This document shows, piece by piece, positions 10,721 through 22,195 of a stretch of 64,000 nt of DNA. Both the position numbers and the translations under genes were made by a program. Origin of the DNA: Clonostachys chloroleuca. Lineage: Eukaryota > Ascomycota > Sordariomycetes > Hypocreales > Bionectriaceae. The stretch is from contig JBANAY010000003.1 in assembly GCA_037952775.1 (NCBI GenBank), positions 18,228,001 through 18,292,000 of the forward strand, read 5' to 3'. How positions within the stretch are numbered: the first letter of the stretch is position 1; every line of letters begins with the position of its first letter. The notes under the pieces are model-generated. The model did no database searches. It had not been told where the DNA came from and was given only the letters and a program-made list of their open reading frames with translations.

Positions 10721-13542
10721 ATGAAGGACCCCGTCTACAGAACTGCTTCTCCCTATCCTAACCCATCCGTTCCCAACCCAAAACAACAAAGCCTTAAAGC
10801 TGGACCCGACTTGCGCAAGAGTAAGACGCACCTCTCCCCTCGCCATCACTTGGCTCTTCCTACATACCACCTACACACTCTGTCGTTGCTCACACGACTA
10901 ACACCATCGTCATCCACAGTGCTTACCCACAACTCCGTCAATAAGACCGCTCTTCACCCAGGCGGTGTCCAGTGAGTCTTCCTCTGTTGCTCACTGCCGT
11001 CAAGGGTGAAGCATACTAACCAAACCATCAGGCCCCATGTGTCGCACACCGAGCTGGAGGAAGAGCTTCATGAGACTGCCCACATCGACTATGACCGCGT
11101 CGCCATTGTACGTGCATCTTACGTCACCTGCCCAGTCGATCGAGACTTGCCCTTGAAAGGGGCCGAACGAAGCCGCACATGATCACTAACACGCCGGTTA
11201 TAGATTGCCAACCCCTCAGTAGCAGTTCTCTACGAAGATGCGCTGGTCTACGAGACCGGCACTGCCATCACATCCAGCGGCGCATTGACGGCTTACTCTG
11301 GTCAGAAGACCGGCCGCTCGCCCCTCGACAAGCGTATTGTCGAAGAGCCCTCATCAAAAGACAACATCTGGTAAGTGAACAACGCCGTTCCCGCAGCTGA
11401 TTGGCAATGATTAACATAACCGGCAGGTGGGGCCCCGTGAACAAGCCTATGTCGCCCGAGGTATGTGCATGCTTTTCTCTCTGACTGGCTCAAGACTCCC
11501 GAGTCTCGCCTTGTTTCCATGTCCCGAGTACCTTTGTCCTGGGAGGTTGCACTCTCAGGCCCCCCTTTTCCCCAGCCCAACTGGCGTGCAGCCGGTACAA
11601 CTCTATTTGCGCCCGAAGCCTGAATGGGACAGCCTGCCTCCACGGCATCTCAGCTCGGCTATGCTGTCGGAGATGGGCGGGTCTGCCACCTGGGGCTCGG
11701 TCATCGTCCGTGTCTTAGGCTTCGGGCCCAAGGCGAGTCGTGTGCCTACAAGCCATATTCGCTTCCATGACAGGGGCTAGAACCCACCCCTGCCCAGCGC
11801 AGTGTGTTCATGCAGTCCTTCCGCCTGGCCAAGTGGCCCAGACTGATGCAGAGATGATTTTCCTCACCGCGCTCTAGCTCTATCAGGCCTGGTCCTTGGT
11901 ACCGCCTGTGAGGCACTCGCGAATTCCTCCGAGCTCCCCGTATTCCAGGCTCTGCCGTTGCTGCTGCTGCACGTCTGCACGGGCCTGTCGGCGGGTTGAG
12001 TTTCCCATAATCTGGGACGGACCTGCAGTCATGTGATGATCGACGCTTGCCCCCCTCTCCGACTTTCTTGGATTGGGATAGCCGACAGTACCCGTCACAC
12101 CCCTCCCACCCCGTCCACCCCCTGCCTCCCACTCGTCCATCTCATCTCGGTCCACATTCTGTGAAGAGCCGTGTTAGCTGACATAATTCGTCCTCCAGGT
12201 CTGGAAGATCAACCGTGAGCGTGCTGTTGACTACCTAAACACCCGTAACCGCATCTACGTCGTTGACGGTTACGCTGGCTGGGATGAGAAGTACAGGATC
12301 CGCGTGCGTGTCATCTGCGCCCGTGCCTACCATGCTCTCTTCATGAGGAACATGCTCATCCGCCCTCCTCGTGAGGAGCTCGAGCACTTCCACCCCGACT
12401 ACACCATCTACAATGCCGGTGCCTTCCCTGCCAACCGCTTCACTGAGGGTATGACTTCTGCCACCTCCGTCGCTATCAACTTCGAGGCCAAGGAGATGGT
12501 TATTCTCGGTACCGAGTACGCTGGTGAGATGAAGAAGGGTGTCTTCACCGTCCTCTTCTACGAGATGCCCATCAAGCACAACGTCCTCACCCTGCACTCC
12601 TCTGCCAATGAGGGCAAGAACGGTGATGTCACCGTTTTCTTCGGTCTGTCCGGCACTGGCAAGACCACTCTGTCTGCTGACCCCAACCGTGCCCTCATCG
12701 GTGATGACGAGCACTGCTGGAGTGACCGCGGTGTCTTTAACATTGAGGGTGGATGCTACGCCAAGACCATTGGTCTGTCTGCCGAGAAGGAGCCTGATAT
12801 TTTCAACGCCATCCGATTCGGCTCCGTCCTTGAGAACGTCGTCTTCGACACCGAGACTCGTGAGGTCGACTACGACAACGCTGCTCTCACCGAGAACACC
12901 CGATGTGCCTACCCTATCGAGTACATTCCCAACGCTAAGATTCCTTGCCTGTCTGAGAACATGCCTTCCAACATCATTCTCCTGACCTGCGATGCCCGTG
13001 GTGTCCTGCCTCCCATCTCCAAGCTCGACCGCGCCCAGACCATGTTCCACTTCATCTCTGGTTACACCTCTAAGATGGCCGGTACTGAGGACGGTGTCAC
13101 CGAGCCTCAGGCTACCTTCTCCAGCTGCTTCGCCCAGCCCTTCCTGGCTCTCCACCCCATGAAGTACGCCAAGATGCTCGCAGACAAGATCGACCAGCAC
13201 AAGGCCAACGCCTGGCTCCTGAACACCGGTTGGGTCGGTGCCGGCCACGCCCAGGGCGGAAAGCGTTGCCCTCTCAAGTACACTCGCGCTATCCTGGATG
13301 CCATCCACTCCGGTGAGCTCAACAACGTCGAGTACGAGAATTACGGAGTCTTCAACCTCCAGGTTCCCAAGTCCTGCCCTGGCGTTCCCGATGATCTCCT
13401 GAACCCCTCCAAGGCCTGGACTGCCGGTGCCGACAGCTTCCAGAACGAGGTTGTCAAGCTGGGCAAGCTCTTCCGCGAGAACTTCACCAAGTACGAGAGC
13501 GAGGCCACCGAGGACGTCGTCAAGGCTGGTCCCCAGGTATAA
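10721..13542 (+). CDS. pck1: Phosphoenolpyruvate carboxykinase (ATP), gluconeogenesis
   Basis: Converts oxaloacetate and ATP to phosphoenolpyruvate, the entry step of gluconeogenesis (acu-6 in Neurospora). Six exons: 10721-10820, 10920-10971, 11032-11107, 11204-11370, 11427-11460 and 12199-13542. Introns are 99, 60, 96, 56 and 738 bp. The product is 590 aa from the ATG at 10721, or 557 aa from an AUG assembled at the first splice junction (A|TG, 10820/10920), which gives [18 protein letters not shown] and fits the usual family start better. Motifs: kinase-1a loop [16 protein letters not shown] near residue 291, the PEPCK signature LIGDDEHCW, and [12 protein letters not shown]. The last exon has strongly biased, C-ending codons, a mark of high expression. 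Expression is probably carbon-source controlled, judging from known fungal orthologues. Identity is secure; the start is not. Confidence 0.95.
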
Positions 13543-13990
13543 ATAGGCTCACCAAGGGAAGTAAGAAGCAAAAAAGGGTTTGGAAAACATTTCGCCAGTC
13601 AAGTCAGCGCTCCCGCTCGGATGGGGTCTTGATTTGCGGCTTTTGCACATATGAATCATGATAGGGTTTTTATCCTAGGGTCGGCGTATTTTTTTATAGC
13701 ATCTGGGGTTTACCCTCTGCTTCGCCAGAGGAAGAGTTATTACATTTGGGATTACACATGAGATTGTCCTCGATGAGGCAGTTGAGCCTTGTCAAGCTTA
13801 ATGAAAGCCATATGATCAATATTACATGCATATTTTACTTAATCGTTGCTGTTCCACCAAACCTCTGTGAAATGAAGATGTCATGCCGGCAGATGAATAT
13901 AATCTTGGCCGCAACCTTTAGTTCGGAGTTCGGAGTTTGATTAAGAAATTTAGTCGTAGTCAACCTAGCATAAATACTGATGTGGGTCTG

Positions 13991-14048
13991 AAGCTCGAGA
14001 AGGAACAACCTCGCTCCCTTGAAACTTCGCCTTCAAGTTCCTCGAGAG
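13991..14048. repeat. Imperfect inverted repeat (hairpin)
   Basis: The left arm GCTCGAGAAGGAAC pairs imperfectly with the right arm GTTCCTCGAGAGC. Inside the loop, CTTGAA and TTCAAG form a second nested stem. It could be a folded RNA element or a decayed small inverted-repeat element; nothing in the sequence decides. Confidence 0.4.
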
Positions 14049-14540
14049 CTTCCTCAGCTCAAATATAGGAAGATGGCTCGCAGCGCGATCTCGACCTCCA
14101 AACACGAGCTCCATCCTCAATTAATGCGGATATAAGACTACTTTCTCCAGGTCTGGCTGGTGATGTTGAAGACGCTCGCTGGATTTGAATCTCTCGGTTT
14201 GTTATTGGGTAGTGGATAGGGTTTCCAAGTGCGTTGTGTTATTTCGGCGTGCTTGATCTCGATGAAATTTCTCTATTTTCTCGTTAAGGAAAAGGGCTGT
14301 GACTGATATTGAAGAAAAGCAGTTTCCTTTGTGAGATAAATTGTAGGTCCAGTTGACCACTTGGCTAACCTCACGGCCGTCTTCTATTCTGGTGGTGTAG
14401 GTTTGCACAAAGAGGGGGAGGAACTCTAATGCTTCGTACTGGATTGTTCAACTAGAGTTCAAGAAGATCTCCTCTTCGCTTAATTCCAACAGGTCAGTTT
14501 CGGAAATTGGTTTCGCGTACACAAGAACAAGTGATCAAGC

Positions 14541-14560
14541 CCTTTGCGGCCCTTTGCGGC
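14541..14560. repeat. 10 bp tandem duplication CCTTTGCGGC x2
   Basis: Two perfect adjacent copies of CCTTTGCGGC about 390 bp before the SNF2 gene. It may be a recent slippage duplication or paired regulatory sites. Confidence 0.7.
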
Positions 14561-14945
14561 TAGCCATCACATGGGATCCCCATGCCCTGTGTTTCCCAGA
14601 AGCAACTTGAGTAGCCCTCTGGGTACAGTTTTGAGCCCCGCTGCTATCGAGGGAGAGTATGATGTTGGACATTTCCCAAATCCTCAACGACCGGACGTTG
14701 GCGGTTAACTTGTGTTAAGGTGCTGGACCCACCCTGACTGATAACACTGTGCGGCTCCGCCGATAAGGATAAGGCTCTGTTGATGCGGGGGACCAGGCAG
14801 CAAGGGTTTGTTGCTGGGCCAATGAGGTCATGAACCCAGGTCCAAAACACCACCAGTTTTTGTAGCGTCTACATGGTTTGTACATCGCCAAAGTGCATGG
14901 AGGGTCTCTCCCAACACCCAACTGCACGCTCGCCGTTCTCGCCCT

Positions 14946-17900
14946 ATGGGTAACCACGACTTTTCGAACAACAAGCCAGGTGCCAAATTCGCATATAAAC
15001 CCACCAACACCCTCTCCTCGTCCCAGAAGCCAGACTTCTCAAAATCTCCTCGACGAGTTGAAAGAACCATCGCTCGAGCGCCTGGAGACCACGATACCAA
15101 CACTCCTTATTTTTGCGGCAGCGCAGAATCCATCCCCAAAACCTTCGCCTTGCAGGTTTTACGGCCCGCCATGGTCAATGAGCGTGCGCCCCCGAAGGCG
15201 TCGGCGCCACTACGCACCATGTCGTCAAGCCAAGACAACATCCGACGCGACCAGACTCCAGACGACGACGACGACTTTGACGTTATTAGTGCCATGAAAG
15301 GTCTCTCCTCCGTCAAGAGTTCTGTCCTGCAGAGTTTACAAGATCCTGCCCACCCCTCCGGCTCGACGGACCGGCCTCGATTCGGCCATCCCCAGATGCT
15401 CTCTTCGCGGCAGCAAAAGGCTAGCAGCGTTTTCATCCACCAGAAGACCAGACCCGAGCACCACCTAGACGCCAGGAAGATCCAGCAACCGCAGGCACCA
15501 AAGTATAAGGATAGGAAGGCCCCTCCCTTGGCAGTATTTGAGTCCAATGTGTTCGCTGCCCCGGCTTCTTCCTCCGCCAGGACTGGCAGCAATGAAGTAT
15601 TCTATACGGATCCCAACAAGGCCAGCGCGGACCTCAAGGACCTCCTCGAAGGTGTCATGGATGATGAGGAAGAAGACTCATCTGACGAGGCAAAAGATGA
15701 AAAGCCGAAGAAGGAGGAAGTGAAGGAGGAAGCAGACAACAAGCGACCAGGCATTGTCGACCCGAAGACTGGCACTGTACCCGGTCTCAAGGTCAAGCTG
15801 CTGCCGCATCAAGTGGAAGGTGTAGAGTGGATGCGTGGCCGTGAGCTTGGCCCAGTCAAGCGAGGCAAGGTGCCCAAGGGCGGTATCCTCGCCGACGACA
15901 TGGGTCTGGGCAAGACCTTGCAGACAATCACACTCATTCTTAACAACCAGAAGCCCAAGCCCGAAGACAAGGCGTGGAAGAAGCATTACGAAGCAATCAA
16001 CAAGACAACCCTCGTCGTGGCGCCATTGGCTCTCATCAGGCAATGGGAGGCTGAGATCAACGAGAAGATTGCCAAGCAGCACCAGCTCAAGGTCTGCGTG
16101 CACCATGGTCCCAACCGTACTAAGAGCTTCAAAGAACTCGCCTCGTACGACATTGTCGTGACGACTTACCAGATCCTAGTGTCTGAGCACGGAAACTCTT
16201 CACCGGCAGATGACGGACCGAAGACGGGTTGCTTCGGCCTCCACTGGTGGCGAGTTGTCCTTGACGAAGCCCATACAATCAAGAATCGCAACGCCAAGGC
16301 AACGAAAGCCTGCTACGCTTTGCGTTCTGAATACCGGTGGTGCCTCTCTGGGACCCCAATGCAGAACAACCTAGATGAGCTTCAATCCCTAGTCAAGTTC
16401 CTCCGTATCAAGCCTTATGATGATCTCAAAGAATGGAAAGCACAAATCGACCACCCTCTGAAGAACGGCAAAGGCCACATCGCCATCCGGAGACTGCACA
16501 GTCTTCTTCGATGCTTTATGAAGAGGCGAACTAAGGAGATTCTGAAAGAGAAGGGAGCTCTGAACCCTGGTGGTGAGCCTTCCAAGGAGGGCGAAGCCTC
16601 GTCGACTGGGTTCAAGGTGACCGAGCGAAAAGTTGTCTCCGTCAAAACCGATCTGTCTGCTGCCGAGCGTAGATTCTACAATAAACTCGAAGCTCGTGCT
16701 GACAGGAGTATCGAGGCTATGATGGGCGGCAAGGTGAACTACGCAAGCGCGTTGACCCTGCTGCTGCGAATGAGACAGGCATGCAATCATCCCAAGTTGA
16801 TCGCCGGCAAGTTGGACAGCGATGCGCTCTCTGCGGATATGAGCCAAAAGCCCTCTCAAGATGCTGATGTCGATGCCATGGCTGATATGTTCGCCGGTAT
16901 GGGATTAGCATCCCGGAGCTGCAATGTATGTGGCTTGCAACTTGGCTATGACGACAACAAGAGCGGAAGAGAGACATGCTCAGCTTGTCAGGAAGACCTT
17001 GCCCTATTCCAGAGCGAAGTGAGCACGACCCATGTGAAGCCAAAGAAGGAGAAAAGGAATAAGACCAAGTCCAAGTCCAAGGAGAAGAATGAGGAGGAGG
17101 AAGCCGACTCCCCTATCAAGAAGACGTCCCGTCGGCCAAGGAACCGCAACGCTATTGTTGACAGCGACGATGAGGACGAGGAAGAAGCCGGTAGCTGGCT
17201 TGTCCCGGAAGACGAGCGTGGAAGCGTCAATCTGGGCAAGGCCGGAGGTGAGGAAGACGAGAACGCTGAGGGAGGTGGCGACTGGATTGGATCCGACGAT
17301 TCAGAGGAGGAGGAAGATGACACAGACAAGGATAAGAGCAACCTGAGCAGCTTCGTTGTAGATGATGAAACTGCTAGGAAAGAAAAGGGATATACTTCCA
17401 CTGCAGAAGAGAGCGACGACGACTCTCTACTTTCCATCTCGGCTCTCACAAAGCAAATGGCTTCTCAGACGCTAGAGGACAAGCCCGTCCCTAAAGCGAA
17501 GTCAAAGGCAAATGCGATTTCTGAAACGGATGAGACTGAAAAAGAAGATTCCGACTCTGAAGAATCAGACTCTCAAGATTCCGACTCCGAGGCTTCAAGT
17601 GAGGATGATGATGGGGATGACTGGGATATCCGTCGCGGTGCCCGTGGTGTTGATGTTGTAGCCTCAGCCAAGATTCGCGAGCTCATCAAGATTCTCCAGA
17701 ACGAAGCCAAGGAGCACAAGTTCATTGTGTTTTCACAGTTCACCTCAATGCTAGATCTCGTCGAGCCCTTCCTGTACAATGAGGGCCTTGTCTTTACGAG
17801 ATACGATGGTAGCATGAAAAATGACCAGCGCGAGGAGAGTCTTAGCCGTCTTCGCAAGGACGCCAAGACCCGAATTCTACTCTGCAGTTTGAAGTGCGGT

Positions 17901-18377
17901 AGTCTGGGACTCAACTTGACAGCTGCAACGAGAGTGGTTATTATTGAACCTTTCTGGAACCCCGTAAGTATCACTTGATTCAAGCCCAGACATAATTTGT
18001 TTTCTAACCCTTCATTGCAGTTCATCGAGGAACAGGCCATCGACCGGGTACATCGTCTCACTCAAACCGTGGACGTGATAGTCTACAAGATCACCGCGAA
18101 GGATACCATCGAAGAGCGCATCGTCGACCTTCAGGAGAAGAAGCGTCTCCTCGCTGAACAAGCTATCGAGGGCGGCATGAAGAAGGGAGCCTTCAAGCTC
18201 GGTCTCAACGAGATTATTGAGCTCTTCAAGCCAGGAACCCACGCCGAAGAGCATGCTTACGTTCCTGGCAGCACAGGCGACGTGCGCCAGGCTGCGAGAG
18301 ACGCCGTTAGCGTCATGAGAAAGAAGCCAGCCGGTCTTCAGAGACAGGAGAGCGAAGTGTATGGTCGACGATGGTAA
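14946..18377 (+). CDS. SNF2-family ATP-dependent DNA translocase (Rad5/Rad16-like)
   Basis: Two exons, 14946-17963 and 18021-18377, with a 57 bp intron; 1124 aa. The SNF2_N half has HQVEGVEWMRGRE, Walker A ADDMGLGKTLQT near residue 320, motif Ia TTLVVAPLALIRQW, the DEAH box VLDEAHTIKN near 440 and CLSGTPMQNN. A Cys pair cluster CNVCGLQLGYDD..CSAC near residues 657-680 sits where Rad5/Rad16 relatives carry a RING, but it has only four Cys. A long acidic, Lys/Ser-rich insert (about 690-900) follows, then the helicase C half with FIVFSQFTSMLDLVEPF, YDGSMKNDQRE, CSLKCGSLGLNLT and the QAIDRVHRLTQT motif. The role is likely chromatin or DNA-repair translocation. M76 (MVNERAPPKA, 15171) is a credible alternative start because the first 75 residues look unlike the rest. 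The exact subfamily is uncertain. Confidence 0.9.
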
Positions 18378-19508
18378 TTTACTTCACTGGTTGATATTTC
18401 GGGCTGTTTGGCGTACATGGATCTTTTTGGTATCGTTCGCTGGTTTAACAGGCCGAAAACTGCCTATTGTTGGCAAGATGAAATTATGATGATGACAGGA
18501 TCGGATGTTTTGGAATTCTCTTGATAGAGGAGATTGGTCTAGGCGTTGGGGACACATAGACTCAGGAGCTGGTCTGCCTTCCACCCTGGAGGTGAAACTC
18601 ATGAGAAGAACGGTCTTCAGAATCTGCTCTTAGATAAGACTACCTAGACGAGACAACCTAGACGAGCTCTCAAGCTTGACGAAAATGGATTGAAATGCTT
18701 TGGCAAGGTCGTCGAAGTTGTAAAAGACAGTGACTACTTATTATAGCTCGCTCAAGACTCAAACCTCATCCGGTCTCATTGGCCGACGTCCAAAATAGGT
18801 AATCGCTACTGGCCAAATCCTGCCTATCTTTCATAAGAGTCACAGTTGCTGAGATTTCATCGTCCCACTGTGTCTCGACTCATACAGCACATAGACCGAC
18901 TCACGATATTGCTTCCACAGATATCGGCAGAAGCGCCCCAGCCCAAAGATGTGCTGGCATTACCTTTCTCGGGTTTGACTGAAATGAGGATACCCCGAGG
19001 GACGATCACCCGTAAACACGCAAACCAAGCAATCGCATACACAGCAGCTCGGCATATCTCCAATCGGCGTCGCGGGCGAAACACCGTTTTATGAGACAGG
19101 CGCTTAAGTGTCCCTGCTCCCGAGATGTACGTGTCTATTTTTAATCCTGAGCGGTCTGCCGTTGAGTTCCTCTCACTCTCATGCCCGAGGGCGGGGGCTG
19201 CACCTGCGGAAAGGATCCAATCAATCCAACGGCGCTTCGTTACGCGCCCGCGGCTGCATCGTTGAGATTGAAATCGACCAGGTCGCCCAATGAAATGAAT
19301 GAAATAAAATGAGGTACCCCTGCCGTAAACTACGACCGACCTGGAGCTCACCAGAGACGCAGGGCAGGGCATGCAGCATGTGGTTTTTTGTACGCCTGCC
19401 CAGCCCTACGGCTGGCCGAGGGGCTGGTGTCTGGGTGCAACATGCCAGATATAAGAGCCAGTGAGACTCGCTGCGACACTGCAACGTCAGATAGGCACCA
19501 TTCTCGCC
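18378..19508. other. Intergenic region, SNF2 gene to DUF3176 gene
   Basis: About 1.1 kb containing the 3' UTR of the SNF2 gene and the promoter of the DUF3176 gene. Two 11 bp direct copies of ACCTAGACGAG lie at 18642-18652 and 18656-18666. No gene or RNA was recognised. Confidence 0.5.
18642..18666. repeat. Direct repeat ACCTAGACGAG, two copies, 14 bp period
   Basis: Two perfect 11 bp copies separated by 3 bp, about 265 bp after the SNF2 stop codon. Function unknown. Confidence 0.7.
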
Positions 19509-21477
19509 ATGGCGCCAGTCACGAATCTAAGTTACGAGCCTGTCAGTCCCGTGGAGCCTGAACCACACTCGATGAGGCGCGGGAGAGAGCCCCATGGTCA
19601 GCCAAAAGTAGGCTCTCGGGTTGCCGAGGTGCTGCCTTCTCCCAACGACTCTGTCTGGACTCTCCAAGACGAGCGACGGGCGAGGACGCCGCCAGGAGGA
19701 CATGGCGAAAAGGCCCAGGTGAAGCTGGGGATGATGGAGCGGCTCGAGGAGACGTGGATATGGGAGACGCTGGCCCTCGTCTGGGCGCTCATGTGCCTCG
19801 CCTCAGTAATTGCTGTCCTAGCCTTCATTTCCGGCAAATCAGTCTCCTCGTGGAAGATGCCGATCGGGCCCAACGCACTGGTCGGTGTGTTTTCCACCCT
19901 CTCCAAAGCCGCCTTGATGACGGTCATCCCGGCGTGCATATCGCAGCTCAAATGGATTCACTTTTCCCAGTCCCCCAGGCGCCTCATCGACATGCAGGCC
20001 TATGACGATGCGAGCCGTGGGCCGTTTGGCTCGCTGCTCTTCTTGCACGGTCTGATAGTGAGAAAGGGACGGTCCAAAGTGTCCGCCTTGACCGCGGTGG
20101 GCTGCTTCATCACCATCGTGGCCTTGGCACTCGAGCCTTTCACCCAGCAGATCATCAGCTTCCGCGTCCGAGAAATCGAGCTCGGTGATGGCCAAGGAAC
20201 TGCGAGTCTGGCTGTGGCCACTGCTTACGATACCGGCGTTTCCACCAGGTCTGGCACTTGGAGACGAGGTAAATTCACCACTCTCCTTCTACTCATGCTC
20301 CTGTCACTGACAAATACAATCCACAGAGGTAATGGACCAGTCTATGCAGGGCGCCATTCTAGCCGGAATCTTCTCGCAGACCATCGACACGGGCGCCTAC
20401 GAACAGTGCTCGACGTCGAATTGCTCGTGGCCCGTCGCCAGTTCCCTGAGCATCTGCTCCTCCTGCCAGGACGTAACAGCCTCGACAACCAAGAACTGCA
20501 GCGGCACACTGGCGACAAAGGCCCAGATCTGCAACTACACGACGCCTGCAAGGAATGAGCTGGCGGCGGAGAGAGGGCCCGGAGGGAGCTCGACCTACTA
20601 TGCCACATATATCGACACATCAGCCCGCTTCGGCAGCAACACCATTAACGACGGGGCGCCGGCGATAATCAGCAGCGTCGCTATGCTCCGAACGCGGGAC
20701 CCCGGAAACTTGACAGGCTCCCCGAACACTTACAACGCCCACATCGACGAGTGCCATTTCTACTGGTGCAAGATAACGTACAACGAGAACCGCATCTTCG
20801 CAAACGGCTCGCGGATCTCCGAGACCTCGAGGGAGCTCCTCAACTGGGATCAGTCCAACCGCGTGCCCAAGGTGGCCGTAATCGACAAGGGGAACACAAC
20901 CTCCTACCCCATCAACGTGATCGACTCCTCGGGCATCGCCCGCATGCTCCAGTCCCTCTTCTCCACGTCCCTCATCTACCAGGGCTACAGCAACCCGGTG
21001 GAGACGGAGTTCAGCATCGCGCAGCTCCTGTACAACACGGCCAACTTCTCCAGCCTGATGGAGTACACCGCGTCGAGCATGTCGGCGAGGCTGCGCTCGG
21101 GCAGCGGCAGCGTCACCAGCAATGTCACCCACGTCCGGGGGACAGTCATGCACACCGAGACCTACATCCACGTGAACTGGGCCTGGATGACGCTGCCCGC
21201 CGCCGCTGCCCTCGCCTCAATCATCTTCCTGGTGGTCACTGTCGTCGTCAACGGGCGCCAGGACAGCTGGCTCTGGAGGACGAGCGTCCTGCCGTTCATG
21301 TTCGTCGGCAGATCCTGGGGCGTGGACGACATCCCTACCCCGGTAGCAGGCAAGGGGTCTGTCTCGGGCATGGAGCGGATCGCCGTGGAGAAGACCGCTC
21401 TCTGCGACGATTTCATCAAGGAGAGGAGGTACGATGATGCGGAGGGTAGTCATGAGCTGAGGAGACGGTCTAGCTGA
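19509..21477 (+). CDS. DUF3176 family membrane protein
   Basis: Two exons, 19509-20268 and 20327-21477, with a 58 bp intron (GTAAAT..CAG); 636 aa. An in-frame ATG 48 bp upstream (19461) would add 16 residues. The layout matches fungal DUF3176 proteins: a Pro/Arg-rich N-terminal tail, three hydrophobic segments (about residues 87-108, 118-142 and a third near 195-220), a long luminal or extracellular domain rich in Cys (CSTSNCSWPV, CSSCQDV, CHFYWCKITY) and N-glycosylation sequons, then a last membrane span near 540-562 (AAALASIIFLVVTVVV) and a short cytosolic tail. DUF3176 has no established biochemical function and I assign none. The exon 2 region is markedly GC-rich compared with neighbouring genes. 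Confidence 0.88.
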
Positions 21478-22195
21478 TAAAGTATACACTTATGAATGAT
21501 GATTTGAAGATGCAAATGCCCGTGCTAGACCAACCCTGTGAACCAATCGTAGCCCATTAGTGTCCATCTCAACTGGAACTATGGCTTTTCGTGATCAGGG
21601 TAAGTCCTGCCTGAGTAATTCTTTGCTGTGCTTGCTGTTCGTCTATTACCATCCAAATTGATCCAAGAGCTCGAATCGTAGTTGCTGTAAATACTAAATT
21701 ACATAGCCTTCTTTACCAGCAGATTAATGTCGGCTCCAACATTAGTGACACCTAGACCAAAGAGCTGCTCTGCCTTTCATCATCCAGTTGAAAGCTCCCA
21801 AGTTGTGAGAGTCTACTTTAAATATATGTCCTACAATTCAAGACTGCCAAGAGGGCTAGGATTTTTATGCGGTTATAAGATCAATGCGTGTCTCTCAATC
21901 GCCTGAATAATATTTTTGCATACTTCCTCTATCCATAAAGTGTAAGAGACGGTGGCTACAAATGCAGCCAACCAAAGGTAGTCATAAGAAGTTCATTATC
22001 AAACCCACCAAGGAGGCGTGCTAGACGTAAATGCTAAGAAATAATACTATAACAACAAACTCCCCAGAGCACCAGAAAACCCCGATTGCTCATGACACGC
22101 AAGCACAAGTTGTCCCCATATCCACCAAGACAATAGCTCTACTCGTTCCAGAGACTCCTACATGTACATCCTTTTCTTGATGAACACTGTCGCGA
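21478..22195. other. Convergent intergenic region (DUF3176 / hse1)
   Basis: About 720 bp between two converging stop codons. It is AT-rich in its middle, as expected of back-to-back 3' UTRs and terminators. Nothing else was seen. Confidence 0.5.

Larger units (their letters stand above)
13543..14945. other. Intergenic region, pck1 3' end to SNF2 gene
   Basis: About 1.4 kb. The first part (13543 to about 13750) is T-rich and suits a 3' UTR and terminator. An imperfect inverted repeat lies at about 13991-14048, and a 10 bp tandem duplication at 14541-14560. No coding region or RNA gene was recognised. Confidence 0.5.

Noticed and set aside
12033..12181. Possible box C/D snoRNA in the large pck1 intron (GTGATGA at 12033, CTGA at 12178)
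   Set aside because: The boxes are about 145 nt apart, no terminal stem pairs around them, and no internal D'/C' boxes were seen.
12235..13308. 357-codon antisense ORF
   Set aside because: It lies exactly opposite the last pck1 exon. Strong C-ending codon bias on the sense strand removes stops on the antisense. The peptide is a featureless Gly/Val/Leu/Glu-rich shadow.
20620..21171. 183-codon antisense ORF in the DUF3176 gene
   Set aside because: Shadow of the GC-rich sense strand; the sense frame carries Cys/sequon spacing and membrane segments.
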